A stretch of DNA of 64,000 nucleotides from Chryseomicrobium sp. FSL W7-1435 (GTDB lineage Bacteria > Bacillota > Bacilli > Bacillales_A > Planococcaceae): positions 372,001-436,000 of the forward strand of contig NZ_CP151997.1 in the NCBI RefSeq assembly GCF_038595005.1, given 5' to 3'. Under the pieces are notes generated by a model. The model did no database searches and was not told the origin of the DNA. It worked only from the letters and a program-made list of their open reading frames with translations. Made by a program: the position numbers and the translations under genes. The number at the start of each line of letters is the position of its first letter. Positions within the stretch are counted from its first letter, which is position 1. This document shows, piece after piece, positions 12,195-23,146 of the stretch.

Positions 12195-12617
12195 ATGGCG
12201 ACAGAAAATTTATATGCCTTATGGTTTCAGACAAGTAAACGGTATTTGCAAAGTGTGACCAAACGAATGGAGGGGTATGGGCTGACATTGGACAGTTTTC
12301 GTATTTTAGAGTTACTTCAAGGCAATCCTGATAGGACCTTTACGGTGCAGCAATTGAGTAGTTCATTAGATATTCCAAGTGGTAGTATCACAAATGTCAC
12401 CAACCGATTACTGCGAAAAGAACTGATCACAAAACGACCGTGCCCTACAGATAAACGGTGGTCATTTGTTGAAATTACAAAACTAGGGAATCGTTTAATT
12501 ACGAGTCTATTAGAAGAGCATTTTTCCTACCTAGAAGAGAGCTTTTCGGCATTAGATAAGCAAGAGAAAGCCCAGCTAGTAAAAATGCTGCAAAAAATGA
12601 ATCAGGACCCTGCATAA
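12195..12617 (+). CDS. MarR family transcriptional regulator
   Basis: A 140-residue MarR-type winged helix regulator. The recognition region FTVQQLSSSLDIPSGSITN at about residues 52-70 is followed by NRLLRKELITKRPCPTDKR, the wing with its usual Asp-x-Arg-like turn, and by helical dimerisation segments at both ends. It is divergent from gntP-bdhA, so that operon is the likeliest target. The adjacent decarboxylase is a second possibility. The effector is unknown. The start follows AGGGGGTCAATCA. Confidence 0.88.
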   Translation: MATENLYALWFQTSKRYLQSVTKRMEGYGLTLDSFRILELLQGNPDRTFTVQQLSSSLDIPSGSITNVTNRLLRKELITKRPCPTDKRWSFVEITKLGNRLITSLLEEHFSYLEESFSALDKQEKAQLVKMLQKMNQDPA

Positions 12618-12661
12618 GGGGTGGTATACTGAAAACAACTAGTGAAAAGGAAGTGAATAAG

Positions 12662-14079
12662 ATGCGGCGACCAGTAGTAGAGAAACTTCAGCAGTTTGTA
12701 GAGAAGCAGCCGATGTCGCTGCATGTACCGGGTCATAAGAATGGTTATTTTGGGACATTACCAAAGGCGTTGCGCGATAGTCTACCCTATGATGTGACAG
12801 AATTGACGGGTTTAGACGACCTGCATGCCGCTGAAGGCGTTATTGCAGAGGCGCAGGGTTTATTGGCCAACTTTTATGGTGCTTCTAGCAGCTACTTTCT
12901 TGTAAACGGATCGACAGTCGGTAACTTGGCGATGATGCTTGCGGCGACGTCACCTGGAGATCACGTGCTCGTTCAACGCAACGCGCACAAGTCTGTGTTC
13001 CACGCACTTGAACTGGCGCATGTGACGCCGATTTTTATTACTCCTGAATGGGATCATCGTACAGAGACCGCAGCACATGTCACTCTAACAGGAATTCAAC
13101 AAGCATTTGCTCAGTTTCCAACTATACGCGCAGTGGCATTGACAACACCCACTTACTTTGGCGTCGCATCTGACTTAGTAGAAATTGTGGAGTTCTGCCA
13201 TCAACAGCAAGTTCCTGTGTTAGTAGATGAAGCGCATGGTGCCCATTTCCAAGGCTCTGATTATTTTCCGTTATCGGCTCTTGAAAGTGGTGCCGATGTC
13301 GTGGTGCAATCCGCGCATAAAAGCTTACCGGCTATGACGATGGGCTCTTATATGCATTACAATTCAGAGCTGGTTTCTCAAAACCGCCTTGAACATGCAC
13401 TTCGAATGCTCCAGTCGAGCAGTCCGTCTTACCCGATAATGGCATCGCTTGATGATGCACGAGCTTACTTGGCCTCCTTCACCGCAAGAGACTATCACCA
13501 CTTGATGGATAAGAGGTCTCTATTCTTAGATAGTTTGCAAGGACTTCCGGGTCTTGACGTTGTAGAGGTAGATGATCCGCTAAAGCTACTCGTCCGTATT
13601 GGGCAACACGCGGGTCATCAAGTTCGGGATGCGCTCGAAAAGCAAGGTGTCTACGTCGAACTCGCACATGGTCAGCATGTGCTTTGGATGCTTCCTTTAC
13701 TCAAGTATGGGGAAGATTATCGCTTCGCAGAGTTACGCAGTCGCGTGAAACGAGCTTGTGAAGCGCTCAAATCGGTCCGACCACAAGCACTTCCTGTGGT
13801 GACCGCGGTAACCGCAAACCAACTGACTCAGCTAGAAGTTCCGCTAGAAGTGGTGGAGCGAAGTAAGGGCGAATGGATTTCTTACACAAAAGCTATCGGC
13901 AGGACGGCAAAAGGCGCTATCATCCCGTATCCGCCAGGTATCCCGCTGCTAGTGCCAGGAGAGCGCTTCACGGTGAAGACACTAGTTCAACTAGAAGAAT
14001 GCCTAATGGGGAAAGCGGCTTTTCAAGGAGAACATCGATTAGCAGAACGGCAAGTTTATGTACTGGAGGAAACAAAAAA

Positions 14080-14083
<4 letters not shown>
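12662..14083 (+). CDS. yaaO: Orn/Lys/Arg decarboxylase family protein (YaaO-like)
   Basis: A 473-residue PLP-dependent fold-type I enzyme. [14 protein letters not shown] is near the N-terminus. The PLP pocket is marked by [23 protein letters not shown] (the Asp that binds the pyridine nitrogen) and [14 protein letters not shown], whose Lys forms the Schiff base. The C-terminal domain ends with [12 protein letters not shown]. It lies directly before tmk, as yaaO does in B. subtilis, where the substrate is not settled. Ornithine, lysine or arginine decarboxylation is expected of the family. ATG at 12662 was preferred to a GTG nine bases earlier. Its stop overlaps the tmk start. An extended -10, TGgTATACT, is at about 12622-12630. 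Confidence 0.85.
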
Positions 14084-15065
<982 letters not shown>

Positions 15066-15073
15066 ACAACACG

Positions 15074-15112
15074 AGGGGCCGTGTGTCGCATAATTGCGCA
15101 TGCGGCTTTTTT
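15074..15112 (+). terminator. Terminator of darA
   Basis: GGCCGTGTG...GCATGCGGC dyad (some G-U pairs) followed by seven T residues. The repeat hairpin module begins about seven bases after the T run. Confidence 0.7.
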
Positions 15113-15118
15113 TAAAAC

Positions 15119-15238
15119 TAGATGTGGAAGACGTTCGTCCAGAAATCTCGTGAAAACCAGGCGCACCAATGGAGGCGTTCTTTGCCTCCATTGGGGTGAA
15201 TGGTTTTTGCGTGCATTTCTAACGTCTGCAACTCGATA
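15119..15238 (+). repeat. Structured repeat hairpin (module H), locus B
   Basis: An element of about 120 nt starting TAGATGTGGA and ending GCAACTCGAT. Nested helices: AGACGTT (15129-15135) with AACGTCT (15221-15227); AGAAAT (15141-15146) with ATTTCT (15215-15220); AAAACCA (15153-15159) with TGGTTTT (15201-15207). The apical stem is CCAATGGAGGC (15166-15176) with GCCTCCATTGG (15184-15194), and its 7-nt loop is GTTCTTT. Compared with the copies at 29131 and 43369, both strands of several helices have changed together, so pairing is kept. Confidence 0.8.
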
Positions 15239-15270
15239 CTAAGAAATGTGGAGCAGGCTTGCCAAGAAAT

Positions 15271-15294
15271 CGAAGGTTTTCCTAGCAAGGGCTT
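15271..15294 (+). repeat. CTAG-centred palindrome (module P), locus B left
   Basis: CGAAGGTTTTCCTAGCAAGG... is an imperfect palindrome. Its left arm CGAAGGTTTT is repeated inverted at 15430-15445 (CCTAGCAAAACCTTCG), so the array between is flanked by inverted P modules. Confidence 0.6.
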
Positions 15295-15303
15295 AGGTCG
15301 CTA

Positions 15304-15408
15304 AAGGTTATGTGCCCTAAGCAACAGGTTTTGTGACCTGCGGAGATTGTTTTATGACTCGAGGGAACGTTTTTGTGTCCTCAAGAACGCTGTTTGTGCC
15401 CTGAGTCA
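15304..15408 (+). repeat. 21-bp degenerate tandem array (module R), locus B
   Basis: Five units of exactly 21 bp at 15304, 15325, 15346, 15367 and 15388. They share TTTTGTG or TTTATG near the start and a CCT-type core, and run straight into ATTATGGAAAC at 15410-15420. The array is noncoding and lies in the gap before holB. Unit sequence differs from that at the other loci. Confidence 0.8.
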
Positions 15409-15409
15409 T

Positions 15410-15445
15410 ATTATGGAAACTAATTCACACCTAGCAAAACCTTCG
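15410..15445 (+). repeat. ATTATGGAAAC boundary (module M) and right inverted P half
   Basis: ATTATGGAAAC at 15410-15420 is the fixed edge of the array, also seen at 29396 and, inverted, at 7071, 7307 and 43219. CCTAGCAAAACCTTCG follows at 15430-15445. Confidence 0.65.
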
Positions 15446-15474
15446 TCCATCAATAACCGAAGGGAGACTCAGTC

Positions 15475-16476
15475 ATGGACTGGCAAGCAACTCAAGCACC
15501 AGAGCGTCAGCCGCGTCTGGTCGCCCAAATTACCCGAATGATTCAAAACGAGCGACTCAGCCATGCTCTTCTATTAACCGGAGATCAAGGTGCTGGGAAA
15601 CTGGCGGTCGCGCATTTTATCATCCAACTGACACTTTGTGAAAATCCGCAAAATGTTCCATGTGAAACATGTCGTCCGTGTCGATTGCTGAAATCTGGTA
15701 ATCATTTAAACGTACATACTGTCGAACCGGATGGTCAGTTTATTAAAAGAAATCAAATCGATCAATTGATTCATGAACTAAGTAAGACGGCACGTGAATC
15801 CGGTCGCAAATTTTATATTGTCCAGGATGCTCACCGAATGAATGCATCCTCTGCAAATGCTTTACTAAAGTTTTTGGAAGAACCGACAAGTGAAGTAACG
15901 GCTATTCTACTCACCAACCAACCTCACGCCTTACTCCCTACGATTCGGTCGCGCTGTCAGCAGATGACATTACAACCGGTGTCGACAGACCTAATCAAAC
16001 AAGAGTTAGTGGCCCAAAATGTCTCAGACAGTATGGCTTCTACTGTAAGTAAAGTGGCAGCTTCTCTTGAAGAAGCATTGGCGCTTGTAGAAGAAGAGGA
16101 GTTTGGACTTGCACGAAAAGGCGTGTTAAAATTAATGGAGGCATTGGAACAAGGTACAGCCCATGCGTTAGTACACGCACATGAGCATGTCATCCCACTG
16201 CTAAAGGATAAAGAAAGAGCAGAGCGCGTTTTAGATTTACTGCTTTTTGCTTATCGAGATATCGTAGCAAGTAAAGCAAATCCCGGAAGCAGCAGTACGT
16301 TTCCCGATAAGAATGCGCTATGGGAGCAAATCGCGATGCGAAGCACGTTTGAGCAATTGACGTACCAGCTAGAACACATCATGAAAGCCAGACGTCGTCT
16401 TCATCAAAATGCGAATCGTACGTTGTTAATGGAGCAGCTAGTTATAGAGCTGCGGGAGGTTAATTCAGTTGTATAA
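15475..16476 (+). CDS. holB: DNA polymerase III subunit delta prime
   Basis: A 333-residue clamp-loader subunit. The AAA+ fold shows a P-loop-like GDQGAGKLAVAH near residues 37-48, where the loop ends KL instead of KT/KS, as expected in a subunit that need not hydrolyse ATP. A zinc finger CPCETCRPCRLL-type cluster (cysteines in CENPQNVPCETCRPC) comes next, then FLEEPTSEVTAILLTNQP and the sensor segment TIRSRCQ. It pairs with DnaX in loading the beta clamp. The start has AAGGGAGAC upstream. The end overlaps ricT by eight bases. Confidence 0.93.
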   Translation: MDWQATQAPERQPRLVAQITRMIQNERLSHALLLTGDQGAGKLAVAHFIIQLTLCENPQNVPCETCRPCRLLKSGNHLNVHTVEPDGQFIKRNQIDQLIHELSKTARESGRKFYIVQDAHRMNASSANALLKFLEEPTSEVTAILLTNQPHALLPTIRSRCQQMTLQPVSTDLIKQELVAQNVSDSMASTVSKVAASLEEALALVEEEEFGLARKGVLKLMEALEQGTAHALVHAHEHVIPLLKDKERAERVLDLLLFAYRDIVASKANPGSSSTFPDKNALWEQIAMRSTFEQLTYQLEHIMKARRRLHQNANRTLLMEQLVIELREVNSVV

Positions 16477-17272
16477 AGTAATTGGCGTCCGCTTCAAGAA
16501 AGCGGGTAAAATATATTATTTTGATCCAGGTGACTTTGTCTGTGAGCTTGACGAGTATGTAATTGTTGAAACGGCACGTGGTGTCGAATTTGGGAAGGTC
16601 GTCAGTGCGGCACGACAAGTAGACGAAAACGATGTCGTCTTGCCACTTCGTAAAGTGGTGCGTCCGGCCTCTCAAAAAGATCGTCTGCAAGTCGAAGAAA
16701 ATAAATCAGAGTCTCTTCAAGCGTTAGCGCTTGGGGATGCAAAAATCCGTGAACGTAAATTAGAGATGAAGCTTGTAGATGTGGAATTTACTTTCGATCG
16801 CAACAAAATCATTTTCTACTTTACCGCAGAAGGCCGTGTCGATTTCCGAGATCTAGTGAAAGACTTGGCATCGGTATTCCGTACGCGTATTGAACTGCGT
16901 CAAATTGGCGTTCGTGATGAAGCCAAAATGCTCGGTGGCATTGGTCCATGTGGCCGTATGCTTTGCTGTTCTACATTCCTTGGTGACTTTGAGCCAGTCT
17001 CTATCAAGATGGCAAAAGACCAAAACTTATCGTTAAACCCATCCAAGATTTCCGGTTTATGTGGCCGTTTAATGTGTTGTTTGAAATATGAAAATGATGA
17101 ATATGAACAGGCGCGGACATTACTTCCCGACCTGGGTCAACGTGTGACAACTCCTGAAGGGAAGGGCAAGGTTGTCGGTTTGAATATTTTAGAGCGCGTC
17201 CTGCGTGTCGAATTATTTGAAGGACAGCGTGTCCTCGAGTATTCCCTAGAAGAATTAGTGCAGCATTCGTAA
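16469..17272 (+). CDS. ricT: RicT (YaaT), subunit of the RicAFT complex
   Basis: A 267-residue PSP1-domain protein. It starts with TTG behind GCGGGAGGT, giving MYKVIGVRFKKAGKIYYFDPGD as in B. subtilis. The central cysteines (GGIGPCGRMLCCSTFLGDF and GLCGRLMCCLKYE) are those that hold iron-sulfur clusters in the RicA-RicF-RicT complex. That complex works with RNase Y in mRNA maturation and affects sporulation and biofilm decisions. It overlaps holB and is followed by yabA. Confidence 0.94.
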   Translation: MYKVIGVRFKKAGKIYYFDPGDFVCELDEYVIVETARGVEFGKVVSAARQVDENDVVLPLRKVVRPASQKDRLQVEENKSESLQALALGDAKIRERKLEMKLVDVEFTFDRNKIIFYFTAEGRVDFRDLVKDLASVFRTRIELRQIGVRDEAKMLGGIGPCGRMLCCSTFLGDFEPVSIKMAKDQNLSLNPSKISGLCGRLMCCLKYENDEYEQARTLLPDLGQRVTTPEGKGKVVGLNILERVLRVELFEGQRVLEYSLEELVQHS

Positions 17273-17300
17273 CCTGCAGAGATGGATGAGGTGAGTTGTG

Positions 17301-17648
17301 ATGGACCGTAATTTTTTGGAGACGATTGTTGCGTTTGAAGAACAATTAAAGTCCACGCAAGAGCAATTTCGGGCTTTAAAAGAGTTCGTCGCAATTATGA
17401 TGGAAGAACATCAGACATTGCAGCAAGAGAATCGTCATTTGCGTGAACGTCTCGACGCGATTCATGCGGAAGAAGCAAAACTGCAACAAGAACAAAAACG
17501 ACCGGCAAAACGTGATATCGGTGAAGGCTACGACAATTTAGCACGCTTGTATCAAGAAGGTTTCCACGTATGCCATCCGCAATTTGGAAGTCCGCGCAAA
17601 GAGCTTGACTGTATGTTCTGCCTAGCGTTTTTAAATAAAGATAATTAA
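17301..17648 (+). CDS. yabA: Replication initiation control protein YabA
   Basis: A 115-residue regulator that bridges DnaA and the DnaN clamp to limit initiation. The N-terminal half is a leucine-zipper-like helix (residues about 5-60, [20 protein letters not shown]). The C-terminal zinc domain has [20 protein letters not shown] with one His and three Cys. ATG 17301 follows GATGAGGTGAG; an in-frame GTG lies just upstream. Confidence 0.93.
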   Translation: MDRNFLETIVAFEEQLKSTQEQFRALKEFVAIMMEEHQTLQQENRHLRERLDAIHAEEAKLQQEQKRPAKRDIGEGYDNLARLYQEGFHVCHPQFGSPRKELDCMFCLAFLNKDN

Positions 17649-17653
17649 CGAGG

Positions 17654-17684
17654 AGCTGATACCGAATTCGGTGTCAGCTTTTTT
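17654..17684 (+). terminator. Terminator of yabA
   Basis: AGCTGATACC-gaattc-GGTGTCAGCT followed by T residues. Confidence 0.88.
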
Positions 17685-17710
17685 CAAATGACTAAACGAG
17701 GTGAAACTGA

Positions 17711-18457
17711 GTGGATTTACTACGTGAGGATGAGAGGTTGGATTATTTATTGGCAGAAGATCTGCGAATCATTCAAAGCCCGTCCGTATTTTCGTTCTCT
17801 CTCGATGCCGTTCTACTGGCGAGATTTGCCTCCATCCCATTAAAACGAGGTAAAATCGTAGATTTGTGTACAGGCAACGGGGCCATCCCATTATTTCTAA
17901 GTGCGCGAACACAAGCACCAATTATTGGCGTGGAACTGCAGGAACGCCTTGCTGATATGGCGACTCGCAGCGTTCTTTACAATGAGCTGGAGCAACAGAT
18001 TACCATTCAACAAGGAGACGTACGAGGCATTGCTCGACACTTAGGGTCAGAAAAATTCGACACGGTGACATGTAACCCTCCTTATTTTACAGCGGAAGCG
18101 GCTCATGACCAAAAATTATTGGAACATCATGCAATTGCCCGACATGAAATTCATTTGACCCTTGAAGAGGCCGTAGCTAATGCAAGCTCTTTGCTGAAAC
18201 AAGGGGGGAAGGCTGCTTTTGTCCATCGTCCTGGTCGTATGATCGAGTTGATTGATGCGATGAAGCGCAACCGCTTGGAACCTAAACGCATTCAACTTGT
18301 TTACCCAAAAGAAGGTCGTGAAGCAAATACATTACTAATAGAAGGAATTAAAGATGGGAAACCTGATGTGAAAGTGTTGCCGCCTATCACTGTTTATCAA
18401 GAAAATGGCATGTATACACCAGAAATCGAGGAAATTTTATATGGAAGTAAAAAATAG
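17711..18457 (+). CDS. trmN6: tRNA1(Val) (adenine37-N6)-methyltransferase family protein
   Basis: A 248-residue class I SAM-dependent methyltransferase (YabB). The SAM motif is [16 protein letters not shown] and the catalytic motif is VTCNPPYF, the NPPY typical of N6-adenine and N-glutamine methylases. E. coli TrmN6 acts on A37 of tRNA-Val, and the substrate here is assumed by homology. It starts with GTG at 17711 and overlaps yazA at its end. Confidence 0.88.
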   Translation: MDLLREDERLDYLLAEDLRIIQSPSVFSFSLDAVLLARFASIPLKRGKIVDLCTGNGAIPLFLSARTQAPIIGVELQERLADMATRSVLYNELEQQITIQQGDVRGIARHLGSEKFDTVTCNPPYFTAEAAHDQKLLEHHAIARHEIHLTLEEAVANASSLLKQGGKAAFVHRPGRMIELIDAMKRNRLEPKRIQLVYPKEGREANTLLIEGIKDGKPDVKVLPPITVYQENGMYTPEIEEILYGSKK

Positions 18458-18731
18458 TCATTATTTCTATGTAGTTTGTTGTGAAGATGAGACTTTTTAT
18501 GCGGGTTATGCCAAAAATGTGCTAATTCGATTGAAGGAACACAATGATGGAAAAGGGGCCAAATATACTCGCCCCCGTTTACCTGTAAAGTTAGTTCATT
18601 TGGAGGAATTTGAAACTCGATCTCTTGCCATGAAACAAGAATATGCCTTTAAACAGCTATCGCGTAAGCAAAAAGAACAGTATATAGAAGGGAAGCGTGA
18701 CAATGCACATCCAATCCTCACATCAATTTGA
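18441..18731 (+). CDS. yazA: GIY-YIG nuclease domain protein YazA
   Basis: A 96-residue stand-alone GIY-YIG domain of the UPF0213 type. The motif is recast as [19 protein letters not shown] with the catalytic Arg in [10 protein letters not shown] and a downstream Glu. These small proteins resemble the UvrC and SLX1 nuclease domain, but the substrate is not known. ATG 18441 lies inside the end of trmN6, and the stop overlaps rsmI. Confidence 0.88.
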   Translation: MEVKNSHYFYVVCCEDETFYAGYAKNVLIRLKEHNDGKGAKYTRPRLPVKLVHLEEFETRSLAMKQEYAFKQLSRKQKEQYIEGKRDNAHPILTSI

Positions 18732-19590
18732 ACAATCAAGCTGCCTGTACTTAGTAGGCACACCGATTGGTAACTTAGAAGATATGACGTTTCGGGCCAT
18801 TCGCATCTTGAAAGAAGTCGATGTGATTGCGGCAGAAGATACACGAAATACGAAGAAACTTTGTCATTATTTTGAGATTGATACGCCACTCGTGAGCTAT
18901 CATGCCCACAATGAAGAAGCAGGGGGAGCAAAATTGCTAAACCTGCTAAAAGAAGGGAAGTCTGTGGCATTAGTCAGTGATGCGGGCATGCCTTGTATCT
19001 CGGATCCCGGCGATGATTTGGTGCGTAAAGCACTTGCTGAAGGATTCGCTGTAGTTCCAGTCCCAGGAGCAAATGCAGCCCTTACAGCACTCATTGCATC
19101 AGGCATTCCGGCCCAACCTTTTACATTCTATGGTTTTTTGCCAAGGGGTAAAAAAGAACGTAAGGCGGCACTTGAGCTGTTACTATCGCGAACCGAAACG
19201 ACGATTTATTATGAAGCGCCTCATCGTCTCAAAGAAGTGTTGGCGGCCATTCAAGAAGTCTTAGGGGGAGAACGTCAAATTGTGTTGGCTCGTGAGCTAA
19301 CAAAGAAGTTTGAAGAGTTCATTAGAGGAACTGTTGATCAGGCGATAGAGTGGGCAACAACTCATGAAATTCGAGGAGAGTTTTGTGTAGTCGTTGCAGG
19401 TACATCTGAACAAACCGTTGAAGCGAATAAATCTGCTGAATGGTGGGAAGAGTTAGATGTGAAGCGCCATGTCGAGACACTTATGTTGCAGAAGGACTTG
19501 TCCTCTAAGCAGGCAATTAAAGAAGTAGCGACTGCGCGTCAAGTGAATAAGCGAGATGTCTACGCTGCTTATCATTTAGAAGGCCAATAA
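18703..19590 (+). CDS. rsmI: 16S rRNA (cytidine1402-2'-O)-methyltransferase
   Basis: A 295-residue tetrapyrrole-methylase-fold enzyme that methylates C1402 in the decoding centre. Motifs are YLVGTPIGNLEDMTFRA at the N-terminus, AAEDTRNTKKLCHYF, LVSDAGMPCISDPG, VVPVPGANAALTALIASG and FYGFLPRG. Length is normal. It overlaps yazA, and a GTG two codons upstream is less likely than the ATG. Confidence 0.95.
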   Translation: MHIQSSHQFEQSSCLYLVGTPIGNLEDMTFRAIRILKEVDVIAAEDTRNTKKLCHYFEIDTPLVSYHAHNEEAGGAKLLNLLKEGKSVALVSDAGMPCISDPGDDLVRKALAEGFAVVPVPGANAALTALIASGIPAQPFTFYGFLPRGKKERKAALELLLSRTETTIYYEAPHRLKEVLAAIQEVLGGERQIVLARELTKKFEEFIRGTVDQAIEWATTHEIRGEFCVVVAGTSEQTVEANKSAEWWEELDVKRHVETLMLQKDLSSKQAIKEVATARQVNKRDVYAAYHLEGQ

Positions 19591-19596
19591 AAAAAG

Positions 19597-19632
19597 AGAA
19601 GCTGCCTTCCGGGATCCGGAGGGCAGCTTTTT
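19597..19632. terminator. Bidirectional terminator between rsmI and abrB
   Basis: AAGCTGCCTTCC-gggatcc-GGAGGGCAGCTT with T residues on one side and A residues on the other, so it can serve both convergent genes. Confidence 0.88.
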
Positions 19633-19651
19633 ATAAAAAAGAGGAATACGC

Positions 19652-19930
19652 TTATTTCGTTAAGTTGGTTTGGATTTCTTTAATTAATTGCTCAGCACCT
19701 TCTGGGCTAAGGATTAATTTTCCGCCAACTAGACGTAGGTTGTCATCTGACACTTCGCCAGTAACAGCACATGTCATGTTTGGTAAATATTTTTTCAAGA
19801 TGATTTTGTCGTCATCCACATAAATTTCAAGAGCGTCTTTTTCTGCAATACCTAGTGTGCGGCGAAGTTCGATTGGAATAACTACGCGTCCTAGTTCATC
19901 AACTTTACGTACAATACCTGTAGATTTCAT
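19652..19930 (-). CDS. abrB: Transition-state regulator AbrB
   Basis: A 92-residue AbrB with the swapped-hairpin DNA-binding domain MKSTGIVRKVDELGRVVIP through LEIYVDDDKIILKKY (residues 1-50). The conserved multimerisation tail (SPEGAEQLIKEIQ) follows. In B. subtilis it represses post-exponential genes, including spoVG and sigH, until Spo0A shuts it off. It is the only minus-strand protein gene in a long plus-strand run and has clear Spo0A control sites upstream. Confidence 0.97.
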   Translation of the reverse strand: MKSTGIVRKVDELGRVVIPIELRRTLGIAEKDALEIYVDDDKIILKKYLPNMTCAVTGEVSDDNLRLVGGKLILSPEGAEQLIKEIQTNLTK

Positions 19931-19956
19931 TAGTTGTTTCCCCTCTCGGAATATAA

Positions 19957-20024
19957 TTCGTCATTATTCGACAAATCGTTTCGGTTATGGATTTTATCAT
20001 ACCAACAACTCCCAAATACGTCAA
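19957..20024 (-). promoter_or_regulatory. abrB promoter with two downstream Spo0A boxes
   Basis: On the minus strand TTGACG (plus 20019-20024), a 17-base spacer and TATGAT (plus 19996-20001). Downstream of the expected start point are TTTGTCGAA (plus 19967-19975), a perfect 0A box, and TGACGAA (plus 19957-19963), spaced one turn apart. A further TTTGACGAA is at plus 20044-20052, upstream of the -35. The layout is that of Spo0A-repressed abrB in B. subtilis. Confidence 0.85.
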
Positions 20025-20160
20025 TTCATTAAACTTCAAAAGATTCGTCAAATATGGTAATAATATGATAAAATTAAATAATGATAATAAATTTATAACG
20101 TCAATTTCTTTCGAGTTACCAAATATAACTCAGAAAGAGCAAGTTAAGGGAATAAGTGGA

Positions 20161-20241
20161 TTTGTCGAATGATGTTTAATCACTTTGTCGACAGAGAGTT
20201 TTTCCACAACAATTGAATCAACACCCCGATTTCGATACAAT
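20161..20241 (+). promoter_or_regulatory. metS promoter and a further Spo0A box
   Basis: TTGAAT at 20213-20218, a 17-base spacer and TACAAT at 20236-20241 form a sigma-A promoter for metS. A perfect 0A box TTTGTCGAA is at 20161-20169, about 45 bases before the -35, and a near match TTTGTCGAC is at about 20184. No T-box leader is present. Confidence 0.6.
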
Positions 20242-20259
20242 GAAGAATAATGAAACTAG

Positions 20260-22233
<1,974 letters not shown>

Positions 22234-22241
22234 TACTTAGT

Positions 22242-22270
22242 AGAGCCTGCCAGTTTGTGCGGGCTCTTTT
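22242..22270 (+). terminator. Terminator of metS
   Basis: AGAGCCTGC...GTGCGGGCTCT followed by T residues. Confidence 0.75.
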
Positions 22271-22300
22271 TTCTCAGGAATTGAAGAAAGGGATGAGACG

Positions 22301-23068
22301 ATGCAATTTATTGATACACATGTCCATTTGAATGCGGACCAATACGATGAGGACTTACAAGAGGTCATCACGCGAGCACGTGAAAAAGGTGTTCAAAAAA
22401 TGGTGGTCATCGGGTTTGATACGAAAACGATTCAACGAGCAATTGCACTTGCAGAAGCAGACCCAGATATTTATGCAGTTGTCGGCTGGCATCCGGTTGA
22501 TGCCGTGGACTGTACAGAGAAAGAGTTGCAATGGATCGAAGAACTCGCTAGTCATGAAAAAGTAGTAGGTATCGGAGAAACCGGTCTCGATTATTACTGG
22601 GACAAATCGCCAAAAGAAGTGCAGCAGGACATTTTCCGAAAACAAATTCGTTTGGCACAGCGCGTGAACTTACCACTAATCATTCACAATCGGGAAGCGA
22701 CGGCAGATGTACTGCGCATTTTACGAGAAGAAGAAGCACATCTAACAGGAGGAATCATGCATTGTTTCGGTGGAAGTGTTGAAACGGCTCATGAGGCCAT
22801 TCGTTTGAACTTCATGATCTCCCTCGGAGGCCCTGTCACATTCAAGAATGCAAAAACTCCTAAAGAAGTCGCTGCGGAAATTGACATAGAGCATTTACTT
22901 ATTGAAACGGATGCGCCGTACCTAGCCCCCCACCCATTCCGAGGCAAACGCAATGAACCATCTTATGTTCCTTTAGTGGCAGAAGAAATTGCGCGCCTGA
23001 AAGAAATGCCTGTGGAAGAAGTGGCGGCTATCACCACAAGAAATGCAGAAAAATTCTTTGGCATTTGA
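22301..23068 (+). CDS. tatD: TatD family metal-dependent deoxyribonuclease
   Basis: A 255-residue TIM-barrel hydrolase. Metal ligands are visible in FIDTHVHLNADQYDED (HxH at the N-terminus), GIGETGLDYYWD (Glu), LPLIIHNREA (His), GGIMHCFGG (His) and LIETDAPYLAPHP (Asp). Family members are 3'-5' exonucleases acting on DNA, and some act on RNA. B. subtilis YabD is the ortholog by position. Confidence 0.92.
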   Translation: MQFIDTHVHLNADQYDEDLQEVITRAREKGVQKMVVIGFDTKTIQRAIALAEADPDIYAVVGWHPVDAVDCTEKELQWIEELASHEKVVGIGETGLDYYWDKSPKEVQQDIFRKQIRLAQRVNLPLIIHNREATADVLRILREEEAHLTGGIMHCFGGSVETAHEAIRLNFMISLGGPVTFKNAKTPKEVAAEIDIEHLLIETDAPYLAPHPFRGKRNEPSYVPLVAEEIARLKEMPVEEVAAITTRNAEKFFGI

Positions 23069-23146
23069 TTAAAATGCATGAAACGTCTCCATACTGAGTA
23101 GCACACCGGTTGACACGGTTTCGACATAAAGCTCATACAATTGAGC

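Noticed and set aside
15119-15238. Module H as a group II intron or known riboswitch
   Set aside because: It sits after terminators like class C introns, but it is only ~120 nt, has no recognisable domain V with its AGC triad and no reverse transcriptase gene. It also does not match any riboswitch whose core I know.
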